From contig VWYX01000285.1 in assembly GCA_013396525.1 (NCBI GenBank), positions 590,002 to 654,001 of the forward strand: a stretch of 64,000 nt of DNA. The letters are read 5' to 3'. The notes beneath the pieces were generated by a model. The model ran no database searches and was not told the DNA's origin. It saw only the letters and a list, made by a program, of their open reading frames with translations. Shown here piece after piece: positions 9,901 to 21,900 of the stretch; positions within the stretch are counted from its first letter, which is position 1; the number at the start of each line of letters is the position of its first letter. A program made the translations under genes and the position numbers. This DNA is from Chaetorhynchus papuensis. Lineage: Eukaryota; Chordata; Aves; Passeriformes; Rhipiduridae.

Positions 9901-12900
9901 ACTCCATGGTCACACAAATATTTGTACTGGCATAAAAGAAGGAATGGTATTTGGGCAAGAATAAGTGGCTGGGGGCAAAGTACAAGTCGAGTGCTCGCGG
10001 TACACCCTTAGCATGGGATTTCACAAGCAGGTTGAAGAGCTCTAAGATTATTCTTCTACCAACAGAAAATGTCTCATTTTTATACCTGGCCATTCCCTGT
10101 CTTTGCCTTCGTGCTGTTGTGTGGTTCAGTATTTGCTCATGTTCTCTTGCTGAGAAAGCCAAGAAAGCCCTCAAGGTTTTAGGGTTCATAACTGATTTGG
10201 CCACGTGTTGTACAAACAGCTGCTCATGGCACCACAAACACTCGTGGTGACGGGAAAAGGACAGGAAGATCGGCTGTGGGAGCTTTTTCCTTCATAAGAC
10301 AATTTTACATATTTTTGTTATTTAAAACTGCGCTGTTAGTGGTTTTAGCTGCAAGTTTAAATTTGTTTATGGTTGTTCTTCCATCTCATATATCACAACT
10401 TGAAGTTCCCAAGCCAATGTTTCTCTTGTATCACTGCCGTGATGGAGAGGATCATATTTTGGTTCCACTCTTGGGTCACGAACTTCTGAGAAAGGACGTA
10501 AATGGAAATACAGTTTTGTGTCTTGTATGGTGCTACTTCGAGTGATTCAGGCTGGAATTGATCTCAGGATCCAACAGGTCTTCACATGAGAAGCTTTCAA
10601 TTCAATTTCTGCAGCTTATTGTATTAGAAATACTGATGTATATTTAGGTTATATCAGAGTGGTGAAGTGGGTATTCTGTGTGGACTGTTACTTTAAATAG
10701 ATTAAATCTTTCTGGAGGTGTTTGGTTTGCCACTAGGAATGAAACTACCATGACAACACCTCTATTGTCAGTGTCTATTTATGGGTTGTAAGGAAACCAC
10801 CTCAAAGCTGTTGTACTTTTCCCACCCTCATCCAAATAGTGTGTCCTGTCCTGACCAGTGAAATATTGACTGCATGCTTAATAGCTATTAACTGGTTCAT
10901 TTGGGATACAATTAGAAATATTAGTGTATATTCAACTTATTTAATGAGACTGGCCTGCATTTTTTTTAATCTGTTGTGATAATAATGAGACCTATTGGGA
11001 GTTAGGGAGGAGTTTTTTTCTCTATTCCGTTCTGAGTCAGAGCAATAAATGTTTTTCTTGGTGGTTACTCTCCCCATCCTGTCAAGCTGTTTAGAATCAT
11101 CCTAATGTAGGTTACAGACTGTGCTCAGTGTTTCCTCTCAAGACATTACTTTATACTTAGTAAACAAATACCTCCCTGTGTGATTTTTTGGAGGTGTGTG
11201 TTTTGTGTTTTGCATCCTACAAGACTACTCAGTTGAAGGGTTCTCTTAAGAACATTTTGGATGCAAAGAAAAAGGTTTTTGATAACCTTAGATAATTTTA
11301 TTGGAGTTGCAGTAGGTGAATGTATCTTCTGAAAAATAAATTAGTCTTGGTAACTTACATCTACAAATACAGCTGATATATTAAAGATTGCTGTCACTTT
11401 TAATTATTCTTTGTTTTGACAATTACTTAATTATTTAAAGTGTTTCTCTCTATGATCATATGAAGTGTGGGGGAGAAACCCTCTGTTCAGCGGTATTTAT
11501 TGTCTAAATGAGTTAACTTCTATCAGTGTTCTAGCTCTCCTTGCAGTAAACAGATGAATTTCTTGAGACAGCTTGAAAATGTAGCGCTAATAGACTCCTA
11601 ATTGGCAAGTGCAGTCTCAGCCTTTAGACTGCCAGTGTTGTTTTTTTGTTAATTCCCCAGTAACTGTAACTCTTGTAACTGCAGTCATTAGCTCAGAAAA
11701 ATCCAGTAATCTTACCATTAGTGAGTAAATAAATAAATAGTGCCTGTGTGGAGCCATTGTGAAATTTGTTTGTTGCAAATACACGGTGTCATTTGAAATT
11801 ACCATCTCTGTGTGGACAGGAACCAGAAACTGGGTCTCTGAGGCAAACAGAACGGCTCCTGTTACCTTTTTAGGACACGAGTTATTTGATCTCCTGGAGG
11901 AACCAGTTTAACAAAGGGATACCTATGAAAGGAGAGGAAACATCATTATCCACCACAAATAAACATGGCTTGGAATTTTGAAAGTTAATTTGTCTGTAAT
12001 TGACCAGACTCATTTCACAAAAGAACACTTGCTTTCAGTCAAAATGCATGTTTGTGATATTGTGGGGTTTTTGTTTGCCAAGCTACACTTTCTAGTTTAT
12101 GTGAGATACCAACCTGAAAATTTTAATGAAATAATGTTAATATAACATTGCTGATGCAATACTTACTCTGAAAGGTGTGTTCTTACTGCTCGTGCCCATT
12201 TTTGGATCCTCAGCTGTGAATAGCTCTGGAAGAAGGACACTTTGTCATTAACTGTTAACCAAAGTTTCTTTGTCCAGCTGCTTAATACAGCAGCAAAAGG
12301 ACTCCTAGGTTGTCACCTGCCTTCATGGAAAATTGAATGACTAAAGACAATTGGTATTTAAGCAGGTTTGGTCTATTTAGGATTATGGTGATTACTTTTT
12401 ATTCTTGGATAAACTTGTAGCAGAGAAGAAATGTGGTAATTCAGGCTTATTAATGGATGAAGGATCTGAAGTAGGAAAGTATTCAGTTTTTTTGTTTTAT
12501 TAATTTACTGTCTGAAAACTAAGTAATTGTGCCATTCCTAGGAACTGGCAATTCAGGACTAAAGGCCTGAGGACAGAGGAATTTCAGGAAGAGGACTGTC
12601 TTTTGTCTCTACCTGTAAAATCTTGGATGCTCCCAGCTTATTCTGCAGAATTATCACTGCATACTTGCCTTTATTCTTTACACAATATAATGGGCATCTT
12701 TTGACATTGTCATGTCAAAGGATGCCCATTTTGCCCATTTTTGACATTGTCGTGATGCTGAAAAGGTTTCCCCTTGCGCAATCCTGCTTATGCCAAAGGT
12801 GTACAAAGTACTTGCTGTGAGACTGCAAAGTCTTAATTGGAAATTAATTATAAGATGTTGAATATCTTGTTCTTTCTTGTTAGCAAGGTGAGATGCAAGG

Positions 12901-15900
12901 AAAGGTGTGGTGTTTTGAATAGCTTCCTTCTTGGGAAGGGGGAGAGGATAGTTCTGGAGACACTGAAACAGAAGTTTAAAGGACCTTGATTGTGTGTTCT
13001 CTGTCTGTGTGCAGTGGAGTCAAGAAATAAGTTTTTTGCATCCAGACATTTTCCATGTAATCTTACAACAAGACAGCATCTTCCTTAAATTGTCTGGTAA
13101 TGGTCTTCTGGATTGGATTTCAGTATTGGATATGAAAAGAAATTCTGCAGGTGCATTAGAGCTATTGAGTGTAGCAGGTATTGTAGCTCTTCATGGAATA
13201 ATGGAATAATTCATGCTTTCAGCTTCAAATAGCAAACAAGCAGACTGAAAGGAACTGATTTTGAGAAGAGAGGCTGATCAGCTTCTCTGTAGTGACATCA
13301 GTATTCATTTTCTGATTTTATTTTGATTATTTTCCAGAAATAAAAGATCTGAAATCTGTTGTTGAGGTGGTGCATTTTGGGGTTTTTTTGCAGACAATAG
13401 CAACTGTAGAATTAATTCCTGTAAGCTTAGTAATAAGCTTTGTAAATGATAATGCACTTCACTTTATAAAAGCCAGGATAAAGGTAGTGATCTCAAGTGT
13501 TTCTCACTCCCTCCTGAATAGCTCCTGCCTAGCAATTCCACTGAAAGATATTTGCATAAATAAAGGAAAACAACTGCTTATGAACCTGCAATTTGATTAC
13601 TTTGTATAAACGGTTGTTTCCTCTTCCTTTCTCCTGCTCAGAAGTGCTGTTCAGCTTCTGCCTCAGCCTTAGGACGTTGTCCAAGGCACGGGGCCATATT
13701 AAAAGTGCAGTTGAAGGTTTTCTGGTTTAGTTGCCTCACCTGCTACTTGGACCATGCTTTGTTGATGAGATATATGTCCCAGGCTTTCCTAGGTAATGGG
13801 ATGGTAATGCTTTGCTACCACACAGATGGAATGGGGAACTCCACAGAGTCACAGCTCTGTAGTTAAAGGCAGGAGGAGGCTGCAAGCCCTTCACAGGCAG
13901 TCTGGGTGTTAGGGATAGAGAGCAGCTTGTGTTACAGAAGGTTGGGTGTGTTCAGTGTGTGTGATTTATGTGCAGTTGGGATGCTGTTGTCTGACCCTGG
14001 CTGCCTTGAGCCTGAAGGGCCAGGGAGAGGACCTGGTAGGAATTGGAGTGGGACTCCAGACAGAGCTGTTCATCTTACCTGTACTTTGCCCCTGAATCTG
14101 ATTAGAGAAGAGCTTGTAACAGGTGCTTACTGTTGGCTTAGAGGAGTTACCTGTACTCAGGGTTATTCCTCAGAAACGGTCACAGAAGGTGATTGATATT
14201 TCAAAGTACAGGGGTGCATGGGATGTCATGGTGCCAAAGTGATGATGTGGCAGGAGAGAATGATCAGTCTGTGTGTTAAAAGGTTCAGTGCTTGCCTTGT
14301 TTAAACTTTAATCAGCCCTCCCTAGTGGAACAGCAAGCATGTGTTTAGAGTAATGCTTAATTTGTAATAAATTTGGTATTAGGGCAATGTTTTAATAGTA
14401 TTCAGCTTGCAAGGAAGGGATAGCTGAAACTACAAGAATCATTAAGCTTGGCCCATTAATGGTGGGGTGTGTGGGTTTTGGCAATATTAAACTCCATATA
14501 ACTGCATGTGCATTCTTCTGTCCTCACCAAAGACTCTGTCAACCAACAAATAATTGACACAGTTCTTTGAGTAGGAAAAGTTTTGAATATTTAGAATTCA
14601 GTGTGATTAGTAGCACTGAAGAGATCTGTGCTGTTCACAAGTGTACTGACTCCAGGCAACGTTCCTGCTTTTCCAAGTAAAATCTCTTACCTATAACTAT
14701 TCAGCTAATACACTTTAAGCATGTATGGCATCAGGAGGTTTCCTTGGACACTTGGTGCATTACTGTAAGCTTAGGACTGTTACAAGCTCTTCATGGTGAC
14801 AGAAAGCTCTGGTACGAAGTTTTTTGGTGAACACATTTCACTTGAATAGTGAGTGACCAGTTAAAAAGAGCACAAAATTGCAGGAGCTTTAGAGGTGAGT
14901 GGGACCTGTCCAAGCACTGGTACCTTCTGGGGGTCATCTTAAAACACTAATGCCACCTCTTCTGAAATTCTGAAAACCTGAGGTATTAGGAGATACTTCT
15001 TAAATACAGAGGTCACTACAGAACATTTGGGGGAGTGTGAAGTGTCATACCTACTGTTTGTATTATTTTTATTATGAGGTTGGTTTTTTCATTTCTTTTT
15101 TTTTTTCCTTCCTATCTTCTGCCTTCATTCAAGGTCACTCTCAAAATTTTTTGTGGTCAGAAATAGGAAGTCTGAGGTACACCAGTGGGTTGAAGTTGCA
15201 CAGCTTCAAAGCTCACTATTGCCTCATGCTGAGCGTAGCTACAACTTCTTTGTCCTCTGAAAATTTCTACCCCTTTTGCTTGTTGTTTCGAAAGAAGGAT
15301 AAGATCTTATCCTTCTTGTAAATATTTCTCTCTCAGCATTAAAATACCGTGCCCTAATCCTGAAAACTCAGTGTCTGGGAGTACTTGTGAGTCTCTTTAT
15401 CTGTTAAAGATTTCTTTAAATAATTGAGCTGTGGACTTGAATGTGGTCTCTTAATTCTGTGTGCATACAAGGAAGGAAGTAGCACTTGATACTTACTTGG
15501 AAGAGGATTTATGCCACCTTATGAACATCTGAAACCAGCTTTTTTTTTTTTTCCTTCAGGGAAGGCTACTCTTGCAGTTACATGAATGCTACAAAATCCA
15601 AAGAAGCACAGTTGATTGGAGGGTGTAAGCTATGACGAGAATTGCCTCTGTCTCCCTCCCCCAAAATAATGTATTTAAATTTTATTGCAGTTGTCTACCG
15701 GATTGTATTGGGATAGATGTTTTTGTGCTGGTGTTTTATTTATATAGAAAGCATTCTACAGAAGTGTGGGTTTGATTAGATTTCACTTACACTTTGTCCT
15801 ACTTGGTCAAATCTTTGTTTCCAGTAGGAGTTGTTACCTGACTGGATCACAAATAGGGAAAAATTAAAGATAAAGCACGTGACGGAAAAAAAAAGGCAAA

Positions 15901-18900
15901 AATTGTTGCAGCTTGTTTGTTACAGAAAAGAACTGAAGTGTAAAAAGCAGAGTAGCAAAATAAATGTGAAGATTGAGCAATAGTAACTTGAGTCATGTGA
16001 TTACAGCATGCATCTGGAAGTTCTGCAGTTACAAAAGGTTACACAAATTTCGTATGTCCACTTCTTTTTTGACTATACAACTGCTGCTGTGTGACCATAG
16101 CATGTTGAACTTTGAAAGAGATTAAATCCACGGGAATAGGAACTACAAAGCAGTGACTCCAATCTGATGTGCCAGATGGAAGTTTGCATGAGGCAAGGAG
16201 ACTGAAAGCCTGCAGAGGACGGTAGCAGCATCGTTTTTATGTCTGAATCAAAGCCAGAGTTGCTGTTTAGTGTGTAGCTGTCCCACCAAAGCGTCAAGTG
16301 TGGCCTCAATGGCAGCTTTTTTCCACTTGTTTGTGAAATTGGTTTTCATGCTTAAGTTTAATCAGATTTGTCACAAGCATGCTGTAAGTGTAATTGTCCT
16401 CTAATTTCAACTAAAAATGTGACCTAAAAACTAATACTGAAAACCAGTGGAAATACTGATACGGTGTTCTTACTATGTAAGTTAAAAGGAAATATTTTGA
16501 TTCCTTCTACTTGCTGGAGTGTAGCATTTATTTTTGTAAGTTACCTTTTAAAGAATGGTTTTTGAATTAAGTTTAATAAAATGACAGCACTATTAAGCCT
16601 TTAAAACTGGAACTGCAGAAATGTGCATTTGAAGGGAAGATAGTGTATAATAGATGAAGTTTAGGGGATGATAACTGAAGAATGTGAGGGTGTTGGGAAT
16701 GAAAATTTCCCATAAAAATGGGGAAATAAAGAAGTGGGTCTGGACTTTAAATGAAGATATGCTTTGTATAAAGGTGGTGCAAATCCACAGTTGCTAGTAT
16801 CAACAAAATTCTTGATGAGTTTGAGAAGTTATTTACTACCACATATTAAGATACATAAAGCAGCCATGGATCTGTTGGTGAACCACAAGGGATTGTTTTA
16901 TATAAGAATATGAAAGTATTAACGCTGACGTACTGCAGGGAATCTGCAGTAGGAGAGGTGAAATCAGTCTTAAATCAAGTGGGGGAGGAAGTGTTTGTTC
17001 CTTGCACAAATACACTTTAAAACTGCCATGTTCCCATGCTTCATGTTCCCAACATCTGCAAAAAAAAATTCAACTGTAGCAAGCGATTACAAAACCATTT
17101 AGGATATAGCATTCTGCAGTTCTTCTGAGAGGGGGAAACTTTGAAAGGGAGGACTTCAGTAAGGTGCAGTGTTGGTTTCTGTAAGTGAGAGATCTGAGGT
17201 CTCTAACAGGCTGCAATTTAATTTTTAAAGTCGCTGTTCTTTTTGACAGTGTGTGTGGTGGATTTTGGGCTATGTTGTTTGCTTGGTAGTCTTTTGTGAT
17301 TAGAAGTTGTAAGGCACAGGAAATAGCTTTATAGTTCCTTCCTCCCACAAGTTGTAATTCATTTGTGGCCATCAGGATGTTTTTCTTGGCTTATCTCTTT
17401 CTGTTCAGTTTGCCTTGCACATCTGCCACATAAATTATGAAACTGAACTTGAAAAGCTGAAAATGTATTTCAAATCCTACCATACATAATGAAGATTGTA
17501 TCACTGGTCAGAAGGAGTATGACTGCTCCTTGCATAGAAGGTCTGGAATAATACCTGGCATTCATGGACTAAATTGACTGGTGTCATATTTGTAATAGTT
17601 CTGAGGAGTGGCTGAAAAATAAATAACTTTGAATGGTCAAGTATCACTAATGTTGTGCTGTTACCTCTCTGTAACCTGAGGTATTTCACCAGGCATTTTG
17701 GCAGATGGGTCCCCATCTGTTTCTTCATTGAATGTGGACTGCTGGCTTCCTATTTGGTATCCATATGTTTTATCTGTAAGGCTCTAAATCTAAGCTGCAT
17801 GTTTTATAACAAAAGTGACATTACTGACAGGAGCAAAATGAAAATGCATTAAGTTTGTTACATGTTTTTTAGTTAGTTTGTCTTCACCCAGCAAGAAGAG
17901 AGAGGCTGGCTGAGAGCGAATATATGAGTTCACTGAAGGGAAGAGCAGCACCATCTTTATTTGGAAGGCAATTAATGTCTTCTTCTCTGAATAATTGTTA
18001 ATAGCATTAGGTGCATAGATGCCTAATATCCATTGTATTATTTGGGATAACAGGTGTTTAAATAATGTCCTCTGTCTGTGAACCAGTCTGCACATTGATC
18101 TTTCTGAGGTACCGAGTGACAGAGCATCATAGGGTAGTGAAATCTCATCCCAAAATGCATTTTTCTGTTTGACTTTGTATTAAATCCCTTTGGTTTTTTG
18201 GAACACAAGTTTGACCAGTGATCATCATCTGAAATCCCTGAGAGCCTGAAAGAAGGGATACTCACAGAAACAAGTGGAGTTAATAGATGCTGCCCCTGGT
18301 TATGGGGTGCTGCTTGCTCTGTGTCCCAGCCTCTGGTGGCTTGGGAGGCGGCACTGTGCAAAACGGGATCGGTTCTTTTTTAGCTCACCAATTCAAATGC
18401 TCTGTTGAAAGTATTTCATGCCCAGATGGATAAGTATTAAATGATTTTTTTAATTGGCAAAAGTGTTTCTGGAAACTAATTAACAGTTTAATAGATGCCA
18501 AGATTCCCACACCTGGGAGTGGGGGAGATGTATCCTGCACTCAGGCAAGTTGTGTAGCTTTTTTATTTACTGTATGTTCTCAGTAGTTGAAACTAACTTC
18601 TGCACACAATTTAAAAAAGGATCATTTAATATTAAAGCAACTTCTTTGCATTCTCAGAAAGCTTTCCCTCTATTTCCACCCCTCCTTTACAGGAACCTTT
18701 TAATCTAGATACTAAAAATAATTCAGATGCATGACTCATAGGAGTTGAATGGTGAGGATGAGATGGTGTTCACTCTCGTCTTTCACCACTTTCTCTGAGG
18801 GCTTCATCTTAAATGCATGTGTGTCTGTGGGTGAGGGTCTTCTAGATAACAGTATTGTGAAAATATTGCCAGGGCCTGCCTTGTCTCTTCTCCAGATGTT

Positions 18901-21900
18901 GAATGTTCACTTGGCTCATTATATATAGTGCATTGAATCCTTCACTCTTTCAAAAATCAAATACAGCTACAATCTCAAATGTCTAGAAGCAGCTCTACAT
19001 TATACATTAGTGTCATTTTGCCTTAAGTTCTCAGCCCCTCTACTGATTTTTGGGAAATCTGAAAACAAATTGCTACTGTTGCATATGGGTAATATTCCTA
19101 AAACATGCACCGTGGTTCGTGTGAGCAGTAGCTCCTGTGTCCCTGTCTTAATTGGTGACTGCGGGTTCTCAGCCGAGGGGGAACAGCAGCTGAGCTCTTG
19201 GGAAAATCAGCTGCTTGAAGACAAAGGCGGCTCGAACTGCAGGGGTAGGGACGTGGCTCAGCCTCCAGGTGTGAGTTACTGCTGCCTTCGTTCATGGCTT
19301 TACTCGGAGCTACCACCGTGCTGGTAACACACCATCCCTGAGAGAAAGCACTCCAGTTGTCACCTGTGTGCCTTTCCATAGAAATAGTGGGGATGTTTAG
19401 ATGGAGATATGGAAGGTGAATAAATGAAACAAGCGTGTTCTTCCTCATGCAGTTCAAGCCAACTTTCCTTGTGCTGTACTTTAATGTGTTCTTAACTATT
19501 TTATGCCATTTACGATCCTTTCTGGTTGGATAATGCAATCCATTCAGTTTTAGATCCAAGAAGCAGCAGCACAGAGCTGTGGGATTGTTTCTTTACTGGG
19601 GTTTGTCCATGTGGAATGCAAGCACTGTTACTGTAATGGTCTCCTTTGCTTTGTCACCAAGTGAGGTGATGAGATTTGTTTCAGAGTCAGTAACATCTGT
19701 TCTGTCATGACCAAATTTAAAGTGTGCTTTGCCTTTGTTCACTGTGAAAGTCACAGGAAACACAAAGAAGACTTTCTAAAAATAAGGAAACTGCTAACAA
19801 AATTACTAAAAGAATGAGATTAAAGTGTTAGTATGTGAGACTGCCTTTTGAAAGGATAATGTTAAACATGTTATTCAAAAGATAAAATCATGTTTTGTCT
19901 GTTTTGGCACATTAAATAACAAAAGGTTAAAGTATTTGCTTCTTGTAAGACTTTGGCACCACACTTCATAGTTCTGCGTAGTAACAGAGCTTCTCTTGTC
20001 CTCTGTTTATCCAGACCCTGCCTGCTCTAACAGGCTAATTTCTATCTTTAAAAAAGAAAATTCTTTAGTGTTGCTGTTTGTTTGAATAGCATTAATGTTC
20101 ATACTGGATGTATGATACATACATGTGAGTAAAGCTTGAATTTTTTTTTCTTCTGCGCTTAGTCCTTAAGCAGATATTTGCAGAATGGTGTCTCGTTGGA
20201 AACTGTTAATGGTGGTAAAACGTACAAAGTTTCTCATCTCAGCTTTTAGTATTTTAGTGTTCCCAGTTGTAAAATTAAAAAAAAAAAGGAAAACAGAAGG
20301 TGCATAATCCAGTGGTGTCCTTGGAGTAATAGTTAAAGGCATAATATTAAGCACATAGGAGTCCCATGTATACATGATAATGTAATTGGTTTGAAATATA
20401 CATTGAAAAAAATTTAACTGTGTAGCCAGGTTTCTTGTTCCTACGGCCGAGTCCCTCAGCACAGTGGGCAGCTTCCCAGAGGCTTGAGAAGTGTTTCTAA
20501 TTAGGCTCACCCTGTCCAATCCAATACCTTTATCATCACTATAAAGAAACTGTTGTAATGTCCCCTGTCTGTGGCTTCTGGTTATTTTCGTTGTCATAAG
20601 ATTAGACCTGGCATTTCACAAATCTTCTGTGGATCTGATGTCCAGAGTTGTGCTTGTGTCCTTGGTGACACCACCCACATCAATAGCAGCTCTAATCCTG
20701 ACGGTGCTTTTAATGGAGTGCTCTGACTCTCGCCCCAGGGCATATTCAAGCCTTTTACATTTGTGCAGAAACACTGACAAAGATCTGTTAGGCTTTCTGA
20801 TTCCTTAATATGTTTTCAAGTAAGTTCCGTTCTGAATGGATGGGTATTTATTATTCTTTCGTTACCTTTAGTGTAGAAATACTTTCTTTTCTCATGGTGC
20901 TTATTTTTTCCTAGGCAGGTTTGCTGTGCATATGTTGTTGAAAGGTTTCTGCATGTTTAAGAAACTGCTGGTATTTGAGGATTCATACAAAATGCTGAGT
21001 TTGTGATGTTTGAAGATCTGAAAATCTGAGGTGTAACACTATTCATTTCCTGATGAATGGTTATCTTAGGAACAGTTCCTTCAAAAGAACATTGCTCCCA
21101 AAATCTGGCCATGAACTGCAAGCTTCCTTTATGAGTTGTGATTTCATGCACTTCGAATGTATTGTCAGGGTGGTGAGGGAACAGAACGCCACTGACCATG
21201 GAAAAAATGTGGAAAATAGAGGAGATGCTGGGGAGCATGAAGTGGAAATATCTGTGTGATGTTCTTTTGGCAGAACCGTGGGCACTGAAGTATTTATTCT
21301 TCGCTGCATCCAGGGTTCTCACCTAAGGGTTAAATCACACGAACAAAAATCGTTGCATCTTTTCCTTTAGCAGGTTTGCTGGCAGTGTATTTAAATGATT
21401 ACTCTGAAATGTTGTTTGAGGGTTAATTTTAGAGTAGACATTAGCTGAGAAAATACTCTTCTATTTCTCTTGCTGACTATATGCAGAGCCTTGTGTCCCC
21501 ACATCCATGTTTCCAAAGGGTTTCTGGTTCAAGGTATATGGTGTAGAGAGAATTAGGCTGGGATTTTTTTTCAGTGTGGAACCAGCAGTGATTGATGTGG
21601 ATAATTAGTTCAGGCACAACAAAACTGATTGTAATGTTACCAATTGGAAGCTATTACTACAAGCAGTACAGTTATAGTTGTGTATAAGTGATTGTAATCT
21701 CCAAACAGATAATTGAGCTGACTTCAGTTACAGCATATGAATCTGTAGAGAACACCTCGTGGTCCTGAACAATGAAAAATCTTCACTCTGAAACAAACAT
21801 TTCAATTCAGGATGTAGTGTTTATTTAATTTTTTATTAGCATCTTGGGTGAAAGTACAGTGATTTTACTTTGCCAGCATTAAAACTGGTTTTAAAATTAA

